A stretch of 64,000 bases of DNA, taken from NCBI RefSeq assembly GCF_905147045.1, contig NC_065894.1:3571501-3635500 (forward strand), in the 5' to 3' direction. The notes beneath the pieces are model-generated. The model did no database searches. It had not been told where the DNA came from and saw only the letters and a program-made list of their open reading frames with translations. The position numbers and the translations under genes were made by a program. Shown one piece after another: positions 22,630 through 33,587 of the stretch. The DNA comes from Nymphalis io (Eukaryota > Arthropoda > Insecta > Lepidoptera > Nymphalidae). Position 1 is the stretch's first letter, and each line of letters begins with the position of its first letter.

Positions 22630-23755
22630 GATATAATATAAGTTGCATATACTATATCGATGAATTTGACCAATTAAATTGTGTTGTACTGCTTAATATT
22701 CTTCTTCAAGTAATTTGAAATGATGAAGAAAGCGTCTAAGAAAATTATAAATAGAGATGTAACGTCCAAATTTAATAATCCAAAACGAAATTAGCACAAG
22801 TTTCGTCTCAATAAAATGGTATTAATGAAATATGACTGTTAAAATTGTGTTTCTAAGACTTGAAATATTTTATAAGCACAGAATTTGCAAGCAAGAATTT
22901 ATATTTTGTTGCTAATAGTCTCCCATTGTCTCAATTTGTGCGAAGATTAATTTCCTGAGCCTGGAGAATCTGCTATGTGAACGTCATTGAACATTATTTT
23001 CTAGATGTGACAATTTTAAGTTACAATCTAATTGATAAACAAAATATGGGTATCGTGTTTTAAATAATGTTTGATAATAATACACGTGTTTGAATAAAAA
23101 AAACATATTGACGTCGTGGATGTGAACTATCGAAATTGATTGTTTTTCAAATAAATAAAGGAGTCATATAAATACAAAAGTAGAATTTCGTTACTAAAAT
23201 AAAAATAAATTGTAATAATATATGTCGACGTAAAATCATAAAACTCTTTCCTAAATCGTAATTATGTTAAATTGCAATAATTAATTTACAAGTTTTTTTA
23301 CTAAGTAATGTTAAGATTAAAATGTATGATTTGACTAGGTAATATTAAAAAAGAAGGTGTAATGGTTGAGTACTCTTTTAAGAGACGAACAATTACTCCT
23401 TATTTGTTAAAAAATTAATCTTTAGATTAAAAATTCAATTGTAAAACTATTATCTGGATTTATAAAAAAACACATCATTGTTTAGTTATTTTGATTACAT
23501 TTAAGTAAATAAGTTGCATTATTTTAGATATCATAAAACGGCAAGTTCCGTTAACACCCTTAGTTGTTTTTAAAGATGTTTCCTTATTAATTTTACGTTC
23601 TAAATTAACAAAATGATTTGTAAAATTAAACTTACAATTTATAAGTAACAATGGTTATTTTTGCTTATGAATTTCTATAACATCAAAAGAAATAGTTTTC
23701 ATTTTTACTTTTTTTATTAGTTTTATATTCTAAAATTCTAAGCAATGTTGAAATA
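22630..23755. other. AT-rich stretch without recognisable features
   Basis: No coding or repeat signal recognised. Confidence 0.5.
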
Positions 23756-23756
23756 A

Positions 23757-23990
23757 TTCTTAAAAATTGTTTCATAATTTAATAAATTAAAATTGTGTTG
23801 CAATAAAATTATTAACTTTAATTTCATTATTTTAAAACGAATGTATTAATTAAGTGAAAATTTTAAGTAGTGTTTAAATAATTCTTAAAAATTGTTTTAT
23901 AAGTTTTAATAAGTTAAAATGATGTTGCGATAAAACTGTTAAATTAAATTCATTATTTAAAAGTGTGTGTATTAACTGAGTAACGGCCAT
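23757..23990. repeat. Tandem duplication, unit about 124 bp, two units
   Basis: Unit 1 starts at ATTCTTAAAAATTGTTTCAT (23757) and unit 2 at ATTCTTAAAAATTGTTTTAT (23881). Both continue with a TAAAATTGTGTTGCAATAAAA-like and a TAAATTCATTATTT-like block in the same order. Units differ by scattered substitutions and small gaps. A partial earlier unit may exist (AATTCTAAGCAATGTTGAAATA before 23757 matches AATTTTAAGTAGTGTTTAAATA before 23881). Confidence 0.8.
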
Positions 23991-24061
23991 CTTGAGAGGA
24001 TAGCCGTCACTGAGCGCTTACTTTTACTTTCTGGGCAACCATCGTCGAGGTGTAGATTCAT

Positions 24062-24205
24062 TGTGTCAGTACAACTCAGATTTAATTAAAGGACAAGGAA
24101 AGTGTTTTGTGCATTAAAAAATTGTTATACATTGTTCGTGGTTTTCATTAATTATTTTATTAAGTTCACATTTTATTTAATTCATTATGGATAAGGAGGG
24201 TGAGT
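24062..24205 (+). other. Possible first exon with strong 5' splice site (hypothetical)
   Basis: An arthropod initiator-like TCAGT (24066-24070) is followed about 120 bases downstream by an ATG at 24187 in good context (TTCATTATGG). Twelve bases on, the sequence GAGG/GTGAGT (24196-24205) is a near-ideal 5' splice donor, so a first exon encoding MDKEG could end at 24199. Read without splicing, the frame runs 76 codons to 24417. Bases 23995-24080 are GC-richer than the flanks. No transposon block was recognised. There is no TATA box at the right distance. No acceptor or second exon could be linked, so this remains a weak hypothesis. Confidence 0.2.
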
Positions 24206-24419
24206 TAGCTATGCTGACACCACCTTGCCTAAAGATTCGGTTGGGGATTCTAACCCGTTATATAAAATTATATAGCAGAAGTATAAATTATGCAAGCACA
24301 CTCAATGGAGTAAAAGAACGGCAGTGGAGGCCGAAAGCGGGCCATCAGAGAATAGAGTGCATCATGTCGCTTGCGGTCACGGCATATGAATTAGTCACAT
24401 TAATAGTATTAAAATAACT

Positions 24420-24810
24420 AAATGTACATTAATTTAATGGTAAACATTCACAACACAAACACTCATTTTACCAGGAGAATATAAATCAAGAGCAAAAAGA
24501 CTTACCACTAAAACCTTCTTTAATGGTTGTAAAAGTAGTTTTCAAAATATTAAAAAAATAAAGTTTATATTTTATGGTATGCTAAGAGATTAAAAATAAA
24601 TATATCGTATCTGTGGAAGCTATATCCACGTTTTGGGCCTATCAATCTTTTACGTCAGTTGCACGTCCCAACGCTTTTCAAACGATTATGCTTACTTAAG
24701 TGCATGTTGAGCCCGGACCTACCTCATCAAAAACACCGCCTAACTTGAAAGTCTAGCACTCTTAATGACAATCTAATTTACACTTCATATTAGCTTAATT
24801 TACTAACGCT
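24420..24810. other. AT-rich spacer
   Basis: Bases 24610-24780 are GC-richer (ACGTCCCAACGC, GAGCCCGGACCTACC) but unidentified. Confidence 0.45.
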
Positions 24811-24817
24811 GAGTCGT

Positions 24818-25005
24818 AATTGTTCAGTGGATAGATCACGTCAACCTTGAACGACAATCACAGGTTCGAATCCGAGCTAATACCACTTACTTTTCATGTA
24901 ATTAATATGCGTATATCTCGTATTAAATAGTGAAAAGAAATGTCGTGAATATATCTGCATGTACGGGATGAAATTCTGTCATATGTCACTGAATTGGAGT
25001 TGGGT
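24818..25005 (+). mobile_element. SINE-A-like, very divergent copy
   Basis: A tRNA-like head (GAGTCGTAATTGTTCAGTGG, then ACAGGTTCGAATCCGAGC with an excellent box B) is followed by ACCACTTACTTTTCATG, GTGAAAAGAAATGTCGTGAA, CTGCATGT and GAAATTCTGTCATATGTC, which align with the SINE-A body. The tail is not recognisable. It is either an old SINE-A copy or a related family. Confidence 0.6.
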
Positions 25006-25009
25006 CCAA

Positions 25010-25178
25010 TTTTTATTCTTAAGAAGAGAGGATTACGACAGCAATTACTGTGTGGCCATTTATGTTTCTTTTTTTTCACTTTTATCACGTTCAAATTTGA
25101 TTGTATTCTGTCCTGTATTAGTCAAATTTTATCTTTAAGACTTTATATTTATATTAAACATGTTTAAAAAACGAACGT
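25010..25178. other. Short spacer
   Basis: Nothing recognised. Confidence 0.5.
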
Positions 25179-25180
25179 TT

Positions 25181-25472
25181 ACTGGTGGTAGGGCTTTGTG
25201 CAAGCTCGTCTGGGTAGGTACCACCCACTCATCAGATATTCTACCGCAAAACAGCAATACTTGATATTGTTGTGTTCCGGTTTGAAGGGTGAGTGAGTCA
25301 GTGTAATTACAGGCACAAGGGACATAAAATCTTAGTTCCCAAGGTTGGTGGCGCATTGGCTATAAGCGATGGTTGACATTTCTTACAATGCCAATGTCTA
25401 AGGGCGTTTGGTGACCACTTACCATCAGGTGGCCCATATGCTCGTCCACCTTCCTATTCTATAAAAAAAAAA
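25181..25472 (+). repeat. Repeat-B, full-length copy with poly-A
   Basis: It starts ACTGGTGGTAGGGCTTTGTG and ends CCTATTCTATAAAAAAAAAA at 25472. All family blocks are present, including TTACCATCAGGTGGCCCATA. The central CGCATTGGC is followed by a small deletion (GATG lost). Very similar to the copy at 40.5 kb. Confidence 0.95.
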
Positions 25473-25474
25473 GA

Positions 25475-25920
25475 ATCAATTTGTATTATAAAAATGAATT
25501 TGTAATTTTATAATAATAAATCTAATTTATCAATTAATGATATTCAATGTACAGTATAATAATCATAGCTAAAACTTCAAAGGTGTTATTAAAAACATAA
25601 ATGATCCTCAATTCGTTTATCTCCACGTGCAGCCCAAAATAAACGTTTTCATTTCATTGAAAGGGCTTACGAGGGGACATCAACGGAAATTGAAAATGAC
25701 ATTCCTTGCGATGTCAACATAAAATAAAAAGCAGAAATAGATATATGGCAATACACAGACAATAAAATACATTTTCATGATGTTTAAAGAAATCTTCAGT
25801 TAATTCCTTAATCCTTAGGTTTTTTATTGATAATATCATTCACCAGATGACAAATAGCCACAATTTCATAAAGACGCTGGGACTTAATTACGTACGTCAT
25901 TATTGTGGCGCGATTTAAAA
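25475..25920. other. AT-rich spacer
   Basis: Nothing recognised. Confidence 0.5.
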
Positions 25921-26002
25921 TTCATAGTCCTCATACTTGTAATTATAATAGCTTACTCATTCTTCAAACTGAAACATAGCGACGTAAAACATTGGAATAA
26001 TT

Positions 26003-26042
26003 GTAGAGCTAATGACGGTGAGACCACCGTCATTAGCTCTAC
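26003..26042. repeat. Perfect hairpin, 18-nt arms
   Basis: GTAGAGCTAATGACGGTG (26003-26020) and its exact reverse complement (26025-26042) are separated by AGAC. The perfect match inside a degraded repeat suggests recent formation. Confidence 0.95.
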
Positions 26043-26050
26043 TGTCTGTC

Positions 26051-26078
26051 GTCTGGGTGTCTGGGTAAACACCCAGAC
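26051..26078. repeat. GTCTGGGT duplicated, then inverted
   Basis: GTCTGGGT at 26051-26058 and 26059-26066 is followed by AAAC and ACCCAGAC at 26071-26078. So a direct repeat of 8 nt feeds into an 8-nt hairpin. Confidence 0.9.
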
Positions 26079-26294
26079 GAACTTACATACAACTCTGACA
26101 TTAAATCTCCACTATTTGAAATTATAAAATCTTTAAAACTGTTGACATCTGTAAAATTGCGCTTGCAATCTGAATTTATTAAATTAAGTTTTTTAAATAA
26201 TTCTCATTATCGTATTTTGGTTTGCATTATGTATTATATTTGCAATTATATTCCTTAATTTTAATTAAAGTATAATCTGATAATGTTTTAATTC

Positions 26295-26512
26295 TTGGTC
26301 CCCACCGCCCAAAGACTGGCACTGGAAGAATATATTAACCATCCCTTACAACGGCGAAACTTTGGAAACTAAGATATTATGTCCCCTGTGTTTTAGTTTC
26401 ACTGGCTCGCTCACCCTTCAAACCGGAACACAACAACACTATATATTGCTGTTTAGCGGTAGAATATGTGATAGTTGTATGGTATCAATTCACACGGGCT
26501 TGCACAAAGCAG
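26295..26512 (-). repeat. Repeat-B fragment
   Basis: CACCGCCCAAAGACTGGCAC, GAAACTTTGGAAACTAAG, CACCCTTCAAACCGGAACAC and GGCTTGCACAAAGC in family order. The A-rich end is missing. A frame of 61 codons over it is not a gene. Confidence 0.8.
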
Positions 26513-26704
26513 TACTATTATTTGCAAACTTCGATTATTGTCACTAGACGGCGCTGTTTTCATTCCATACAAATCGCAATTAATGTTAACGCTATGGAAC
26601 AAAACTCGGCACACAAAAGGCACACAGTTCATTTCTAAGAATATTTGTACTATTTGAATCAATCACCATAGTTACAACAATATAGTATATAGTTGTAGTA
26701 CTGT

Positions 26705-27036
26705 ACTACTACTATACATTAGCCGAGATGGCCCTGTGGTAAGAACGCGTAAATCTTAACCGATGATCATGGGTTCAAACCCGGGCAAGCACCACTGAAT
26801 TTTCATGTGCTTAATTTGTGATTATAATTCATCTCGTGCTTTACGGTGAAGGAAAACATCGTGAGGAAACCTGCATGTGTCTAATTTCACTGAAATTCTG
26901 CCACATGTGAATTCTACCAACCCGCATTGGAGCAGCGTGGTGGAATAAGCTCCAAACCTTCTCCTCAAAAAGAGGAGAGGAGGCCTTTAGCCCAGCAGTG
27001 GGACATTCACAGGCTGTTACGACGACTACTACTATA
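26705..27036 (+). mobile_element. SINE-A, full-length with 12-bp target duplication
   Basis: The element is at about 26717-27024, flanked by ACTACTACTATA at 26705-26716 and 27025-27036. The head AGCCGAGATGGCCCTGTGG and TAAGAACGCG, box B GGGTTCAAACCCGGG, the body and the tail GGCCTTTAGCCCAGCAGTGG, ending CAGGCTGTTACGACG, are all intact. A short inverted pair (CTCCTC...GAGGAG) in the tail region could fold in the RNA. Confidence 0.96.
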
Positions 27037-27039
27037 TCA

Positions 27040-30000
27040 CAACAACAATATCTCGTAACAAAACCAAGAGCTGGATGAGCTAGTATGTAACTGTATAAGA
27101 AAAATCACAAATTATCAAACCTACTATTTTCTTATCATTTATCATCACCTCCGAAATGCATCCAGTCAGTTCATTGATTATTTTATTAAGTTTAGTGAAT
27201 ATATATTTTTATATGTAAAAAAAGGTCGAATGAAAAGAAAAAATAAGATGTTATAAAAATTTTAATTCTGTAACTTTGTTCGCAAATCGTCGCTCTCATC
27301 TCTCCAAACTTAAAGATACTTTCAAAAGGAATTGTCACTCTGGAGCTATCAATCACCACTTACTCTTTACCCAAGTAAAGCAAAGACAAGAAAGATAATT
27401 TATTTATAGGTTGAAAAATTTATCGGCGTCTTGGCGTAAATTTAAACCAATTTCAACATATAATATATCTTCGGATATTTAACGATAACGACATGTGACG
27501 TCACTATTTAATATTGCTGCACCACTTTTTGAAACCTTTTAAGATATGTTAGTCGTTTACTTATGAGCCGAGAACTCAATGGATATTATTAGGAATTACT
27601 AGAAAAATCAGAAAAAAAGAAAATTCATATATTTAATGATAAACTATCTTAGGTGGTTTAGAAATAATTTTATGTAGTGCAACCAAATATACGATGTAGG
27701 TCTCACTAAATTGAAGCGTTGGTTTTCAGTGGAGCCTAAAATAGATAAGGTACGAATATGATTTTCGTATGTTAGTTTTAATGGAATTGGAACTTTCCAA
27801 AAAATCATTATTTTTTAAGCAGAATTTCATCCCAACAGGTACAGATTTTCTCATGATTAGCGAGTTTTTAGTTAATTCATTTCCTTCTTTAATTATTGAT
27901 ATGACATTCGAAAGAAAAAAAAAGCACATATTTTTTGTAACCAATCATATCTGTCTAAGCATCTATGATAATGATCTAGACAGCATTTATAGGTATATTT
28001 ACTCCATAAAAAATTATTTAGTTAGCAATTGCAAAATAACATAGGGTTACCTAACTTTATAGTAAACTGTAACTGTGTTTAAAATCTTAGACAGTCTGGC
28101 GTTTTGCCAAATATATTTTAGTGGCCGAGCTCTACAGCGGCTGAAGAAATTGACCTTTAAACTGTTTTCTGATAACGACGCAAATACTAAGAATTTATTT
28201 CCTCGAATTAAAATCGATTTTAATTATGTAACATGTTGTAACGGAAACAAATATAATTAATTACAGATGCTTATTAAATTCTATAATTACTGCATAGCAA
28301 TCTAAAATTCAGAATCTCAAAGCTCAACAGCTTGAAATGTTGAATTATAAAATGATTAATGCAGTCAAAATTTGTGCCAGAAATTACTTAAGTGAACATA
28401 AGATTTAGCAATTATTAAACAGGCTTAGAGTGATTTGACATTCGTCTCGTTTTGGCAAAGCCAGCCTAAATATTATGGATTTGATATTGACATTCGTATA
28501 TTTATAAACAGGACATTTTATTGTTATTCAATTAATACCTAAACATTTAATTAATGGAAAAGAGTAACTTATGAGTTTATTGTTTAGTGCTACTTTTTCT
28601 CTCGAGAATCTACATTCCGAACTAGTGGTATATTAAAATTAATGTATATAAAATAAAAATTCTTACTAAATTAATGTATATTTTATTTAATTCAATTGAC
28701 TTATAGGCAAAAAACGAAATTCAAAGAATACCAAGCTTACAAGGACTTAGGCTGTGTCCACACGGAGTAACGAAGGCATCACTAACGTAGTGTCGCTTCT
28801 TTTTACTTGTGTGTAAGCGGCCATATACTAGCGATGAAAAACTAAGAAACTGTGCAATGACACGACGAGAATGAACTATATGTTACGAAGGCAAGTCTGC
28901 AAATGAGTATAATTGTGTCTTTTATCTTTCTCTCCAGCATTTTTACGATATCTTTTAGGATTTCCGATGATGAGAGTTTCATTCTCGTACTTGTGGTATA
29001 ATTGCGGATTTATTTCACATTAAAAGTACGACTTTTCAAAAAAGTAGTCAGAAACAAATGCGCTATTAAAAAAATCACTATAGATGTTAACTTTATAATT
29101 TCCACTTTCTATATAATAAATATTATAACCATCGAATGATTTTAAAACTAAAACTTTTCAATTCGTGAACACATAGAATTCGAAAAATGACAATATTCTT
29201 GTGCGATTTTATTTTATTGTTAGAAATAAAATTGGAAAGACTGAAAAATAACAAAAAATACATAAAAACTTTAAGTTTCTTTAAGAAACTAACAAATTAC
29301 GTTTAAATTTAAAGCTTTTACCGGTATTTAGTAAAAACTGTTATGTATTTATACATACACATTCCAATAAAATAAATCCATTTGCATTATATTTATTATA
29401 TTATTTATAGGTATTTATTATTTGATTTGTAATTATTAATTAATGTCAAGCTATTTAACAATTAATGATGGCTTTGTCAGTTTATATAAGGGATTTATGA
29501 ACTGACTGACCTGTCGTCTAATGTAATTTTATTTTATGAAACATTTGCATAAAATAAATGTATGAATATATCGTAATTATATAAAATCTTATTGTAATAT
29601 TTATTATAATACCTTTAAACTTCATGTTAGTTTGCTTGTACGTGACTAAAAACTTTTGAAAAGTCTAAGTATCAAACCATATAACCAAAAACAAAGTTAC
29701 CGATGATTAAGCTAAATAAATAATGCTCGAATGGAATAAGAGAAATTTTATTTAACAATAAACTTATAGAAGCATTTGAAAGTAAACAACATTTATGAAA
29801 TGAACCAAAATTTGAATCATTATTAATTTAAAAAACAAACAATCCCAATCATCGTAACCAAAACAAATATTAAACTAACCAAGCAACGCTAACAAATTAA
29901 TGAGGACCACCTTCTCTGGACAGACTCCAATTTGGCACGAAGAGAGAATTAGCAATGGATACGGATTTTTTATCAGACTATATCTAGGGATTAAAGTCAG

Positions 30001-30190
30001 CCTCCGTTAGGTTTTTCTAAACTAGGCATTAAGCGAGGCGTCCGATAAACAATGGTATCTTTTACCCAATTTATAAGATCAAAGCGAAGGTTTCTGGATA
30101 ATCGCCAAATGAACTTACAGGCTGAAATTAAGTTACTTTTTTAATTTTTTTAAATAAAATTGCGTTTATTTTATTTAATATGTTAAAATT
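27040..30190. other. Long repeat-poor AT-rich stretch
   Basis: About 3.1 kb with no recognised mobile element, the longest such run in the first half. Two overlapping-free ATG frames (27769-28044, 91 codons; 28075-28260, 61 codons) exist, but their composition is AT-driven and I see no domain. Bases 28745-28925 and 29885-30125 are GC-richer and unidentified; the latter contains GAGGACCACCTTCTCTGG and CAGCCTCCGTTAGG. If the region holds host regulatory DNA, this is where I would look. Confidence 0.45.
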
Positions 30191-30436
30191 TATCATCTTT
30201 GTAGATGTCACCTACTCACCAATTAATCAACACACACAGCACACACAATTGGTTTGAAGGGTGAGTGAAACAGTACACAGTTAAAGTTCTGCCACAAGCA
30301 GAAGAGCTATATTATCGTCGTATCAAATGCGAAAAATAAATAGTTTGTGTATTTGTATTAGTAATTTCATCATTCGTTTTTTTGCATCTGTGCCATTTTT
30401 CTCGCCCTTAGTTATCTTGTTAATATTAATCTTTTC

Positions 30437-30620
30437 TACCGATAAACAGCAATACTTATTTTTTTTTTGGGTCTCAGTTTGAAGATTGAGTTCACTAGTA
30501 CTCTTCGGAACTTCTTAGTTCCCAATGCGATTCGTAATATATTTACAGTGCAATGTCTATAGGTGGTGGTGACTTACTATTAGGTGAGCCCATTTGCCAT
30601 CTGCCTACCTTTTTTAATGT
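30437..30620 (+). repeat. Repeat-B fragment
   Basis: CTACCGATAAACAGCAATAC, a T-run, AGTTTGAAGATTGAG, TTCTTAGTTCCCAATGCG, GTGCAATGTCTATAGG and ATTTGCCATCTGCCTACC follow the family order with deletions. A further scrap (TTGGTTTGAAGGGTGAGTGA) lies at 30249-30268. Confidence 0.7.
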
Positions 30621-30768
30621 TATAGGCAGGAATATGTTATATGTAAGGAAACGTTATATGGAAGAAATAATTAACATTTTTTCTTTTTGTTTTTTTACTT
30701 GTCTTTCGTTTGGCTGCCTTTTTTTCCTTGTAACTGTGCAATAAACTTGTTTAATAATAATAATAATT

Positions 30769-30935
30769 CCTTACCTTAGGAACTGAGATGTTATGTCCCT
30801 TGTGACTGTAGTTACACTGGCTTACTCATTCTTCAAACCAGAACGCAACAATACTAAGCATTGCTGCTTAGCGGCTGAATATCTGATGAGGGGGTGGTGC
30901 CCACCTAAACAGGCGTACACAAAGCCCTACGACAG
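30769..30935 (-). repeat. Repeat-B head half
   Basis: CCTTAGGAACTGAGATGTTATG, ATTCTTCAAACCAGAACGC, GCGGCTGAATATCTGATGAGG and CAAAGCCCTACGACAG. Truncated in the middle; it faces the plus-strand copy 150 bases upstream. Confidence 0.82.
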
Positions 30936-31175
30936 TGAAAAATCGATTTTAAATTTAAAATAAAGTTGTGTGATCCATGTAACTGTAATGTATGTTAATA
31001 TTGCCGGTACTGGCAGGTAATAAATAATACCAATTCGCCATAACCATTTTATTTCCAAACTGACACATTCTAAACTTATGTCAAGTATACTATTAATTAT
31101 TACATTTCATTTACATTTATTACAACATACATTACAGTAACCTACATAATAATGAATTCTCATAATAATTAAATA

Positions 31176-31440
31176 ATTTTTGACGAGCCGGTTGGCGTGG
31201 TTGGTAGATACTTGCCTTTTCACGCCGAAGGTTGTGGGTTCGATCCCCACCCAGAACAGACATTTGTGTGCATGAACATGTCTGTTTGTCCTGAGTCTGG
31301 GTATAATTATGTATTTACAAAAGAAAAGTAGTATATGTAGTATATCAGTTGTCTGGTTCCCATAGCACAAGCTTTGTACAAGCTTAATTTGGGATCAGAT
31401 GGCCGTGTGTGAAAAATGTCCCAGGATATTATTATTATTA
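31176..31440 (+). mobile_element. SINE-D, tRNA-derived, full-length
   Basis: The head GAGCCGGTTGGCGTGGTTGG holds the box-A-like part and GTGGGTTCGATCCCCACCC is a canonical box B. A body GACATTTGTGTGCATGAAC, TGTCTGTTTGTCCTGAG follows, then TTGTCTGGTTCCCATAGC and TTTGGGATCAGATGGCCG, ending GTCCCAGGATATTATTATTA with ATT trinucleotide repeats. I recognise this as a widespread lepidopteran SINE type, distinct from SINE-A and SINE-C. It is the only copy in the window. The 87-codon minus-strand frame across it is not a gene. Confidence 0.92.
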
Positions 31441-31507
31441 ATTATTAATTTACTTTTAAATCGACCTTTAGTTTATTATTTTTATGATGGCAAATATATT
31501 TGAGGCG

Positions 31508-31547
<40 letters not shown>

Positions 31548-31835
31548 TAGAATTTATTTAGAATTTAATTTTCTCAAACAAGTGTAGGTTTCTTATTTAT
31601 CCAATTTTGTTGTTAAGTGACACCAAAGTGATATACGGCTTCTTACTTCTTATCATTTCATATACCAGCCACTTCAGCTATTTTTTTCTATAAGATTATT
31701 AAATTCTGAACTTTCGTAATCGAATTATTTGTTATAGCTGTGTCGTATAAATACCACAAAACGCTGCTAAAGTTACAGCTTCGATGTTAAACAAGAGCTA
31801 GTTTACTACCTAAATAGGTGAGAAAATAGAAATGT
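31440..31835. other. AT-rich spacer with microsatellite
   Basis: A TA run of about 14 units lies at 31514-31541. Nothing else recognised. Confidence 0.6.
31514..31541. repeat. (TA)n microsatellite
   Basis: About 14 uninterrupted TA units. Confidence 0.95.
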
Positions 31836-31849
31836 ATCGCTAGAGAGCC

Positions 31850-32010
31850 GCAAAGCTGAGATGGACCAAAAGGTAGAACACATGAATCAATATGAAAGAT
31901 TGCAGGTTCAAACCCAGCACCATTCCGTTTTCATGTTGTTAATTTGTGTTTTCATCAGCGCTAAAGGTGAAGACGGAGAAAATGTTAAGGACCAGCATGC
32001 GTCGGATGAA
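31850..32010 (+). mobile_element. SINE-A, divergent copy
   Basis: GCTGAGATGGACCAAAAGG (head), GCAGGTTCAAACCCAGCACC (box B and following), TTTTCATGTTGTTAATTTGTG and GGTGAAGACGGAGAAAATG align with SINE-A, then GATGAAATTCTGGTACAT. The tail is lost. The 65-codon frame across it is fortuitous. Confidence 0.72.
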
Positions 32011-32014
32011 ATTC

Positions 32015-32715
32015 TGGTACATATAAATCGTTTGATTTTTGGCTTCATTAAATTTTAAATCTAACTAACCATAATTGTACTAATACATAATTATTTAATA
32101 AAATTACTATTTAATATTATTACCTTCATTCCAAATACACATTTGCATATATGTGCGAATAGCTATCAACGATGTTTACGCTACGGAAGGTTGAATTAAG
32201 TTGGAGCTCTCAGTTCCCGTCAATGTTCTTCTCATACCGCAGTAATAGTTTTTTTTTTTGTAAAATGTGTGATTTTTATATTTTATTAATTTTCCTGTAA
32301 TATGTGTGATTTTACCTGAATTTTCCGTTTACAATATTAATTTTATAGCAATGAAATAATCCGCACACCAGCGGAGTAAGCAAGGTTCAATATCTCGGCA
32401 AATCTTTAGCTTTATACGGTACGTCCACTCAGATCCTCTGGCGGCCGGCCAGAAACCAATCCAGAACGAACGATGTAAACCTTGCGGCATTACCTACATA
32501 AAAATTTTAGCAAACATCAGTACCGATGTGCTAAAGTTTATTAAACTGTAATATTTTTGACAATGTTAGCATTAAACATTTTGAAAAGTAAAATAAATCG
32601 AAATTTATTATCTTAAAATTAATAAGTATGTTATTTTAATTACTTTCAAAATCGTGCAAAAATATTTTCTGGTGCTTAAGCAACACAAATTAAATTTTGC
32701 TTATGAAAACATCGC
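32015..32715. other. AT-rich stretch, partly GC-richer
   Basis: Bases 32350-32500 are GC-richer (CACACCAGCGGAGTAAGC, CCTCTGGCGGCCGGCCAG) and unidentified. The rest is AT-rich. Confidence 0.45.
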
Positions 32716-32717
32716 TT

Positions 32718-32805
32718 GGAAAACTACGCGTGTCGAATGAAAATCTGCCACGTGTGTTCCAAATTAAGCTCAGCAGTGGAAAATTTAAACTGTTACCACT
32801 AAACA
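32718..32805 (+). mobile_element. SINE-A scrap
   Basis: GAAAACATCGCTTGGAAAAC, GAAAATCTGCCACGTGTG and GCTCAGCAGTGGAAAATTTAAA CTGTTAC align in order with the SINE-A body and tail after large deletions. Confidence 0.45.
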
Positions 32806-32821
32806 ACTACCACTACTTATG

Positions 32822-33000
32822 ATTCGTTCGTCGTCTAGCGGATAGATACAAGGTTGCAAATCCTAAGGTTCCGGGAGTAAATCCCTGGTGGGGCTGATAA
32901 AATGTTTTTAAGATTTTTGGTCATAAAATTCTGGGTAGCAACCCGAAGCCAGTGGATTTTTTTTACCCATACAAAATGTTTTATGTTGATAGTATAATTA
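32822..33000 (+). mobile_element. SINE-C copy
   Basis: TTCGTTCGTCGTCTAGCGG and TAGATACAAGG form the head (box-A-like CGTCTAGCGGATAG). GGTTCCGGGAGTAAATCCC covers box B, then TTTAAGATTTTTGGTC, ATTCTGGGTAGCAACCCGAAGCC. Truncated afterwards. Confidence 0.75.
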
Positions 33001-33322
33001 CACACCCAAGCACGCTTGGTGTAGCATGTATAATAAACGTGTAAAGGAGAAATATATTTGACAAACTGTAGTGTGAATTATAATAATTAGTAGGTATTTA
33101 TACACAGGGCTCTCGAGCCATCGAACCGTTCGGACGTGTGCGAGTAAAATATTGTTATCAATGTTTCTTGTATGTTTTTTTCGACTACCCTCGCTTGTTT
33201 ATTGGTTTTTTGCTGTTTTCTGTCGTGATATTATATTGGCTTTGTGTATGGATTTAGTTTTTCGTTAACGATTAGTTTTGTTATTGGTTATAGTTCTTTC
33301 ATAGACCTATTTTTGCTTGTTG

Positions 33323-33375
33323 TTGTCGTTGTTGTTGTTGTTTGTCTTCATTTTTTATTGTTGTTGTTGTTGTTT
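33323..33375. repeat. TGT-rich simple repeat in the LINE leader
   Basis: Runs of TTG/TGT units at 33319-33342 and 33358-33374, just ahead of ATG 33381. Confidence 0.9.
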
Positions 33376-33380
33376 CGACG

Positions 33381-33587
33381 ATGGATGTTGATACCGAATT
33401 GTCGTTCGACAATAATGTTAGGCGTAAACGCCCACTTGTGGGAGTCGCCCTGCTTGAATCCGGCTCCGATACGGAGACGAAAGTCAGAGCAGCGGCTAAA
33501 TGTAGCGGTGCTCGTCGGGGGAAACTTGCTTCAAGAGGACGCGGAAGCCTTGCTCAACTACTCTCCGGCCTGTCCCTACTGAACTAG
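33381..33587 (+). pseudogene. R1-type ORF1, N-terminal fragment
   Basis: A 68-codon frame with Arg-rich segments (RRKRPLVG, GARRGKLASRGRG) and an acidic SGSDTETK stretch. The identification as ORF1 rests on position (directly before R1 ORF2 text, after a plausible 5' leader) and on its composition; no zinc knuckle is included in this short piece. Confidence 0.5.

Larger units (their letters stand above)
25925..26098 (-). repeat. Repeat-B remnant carrying two hairpins
   Basis: The minus-strand family order is kept in CTTGTAATTATAATAGCTTAC, CATTCTTCAAACTGAAACA and, at the far side, ACCCAGACGAACTTAC. Where other copies carry the GCTGTTTTGCGGTAGAATATC part, this one has two perfect inverted repeats (26003-26042 and 26059-26078). 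Confidence 0.65.

Noticed and set aside
24818..24890. Functional tRNA gene (good box B GGTTCGAATCC)
   Set aside because: The acceptor ends do not pair and the sequence continues into SINE-A body text, so it is a SINE head.
27769..28260. Two consecutive ATG frames of 91 and 61 codons as small genes
   Set aside because: Composition is AT-driven (Ile, Lys, Phe, Asn, Leu), no domain or signal is visible, and no splice or promoter context supports them.
31176..31256. Functional tRNA gene at the SINE-D head
   Set aside because: The box B is canonical, but the sequence runs into the known SINE body and ATT tail with no terminator at the tRNA end.
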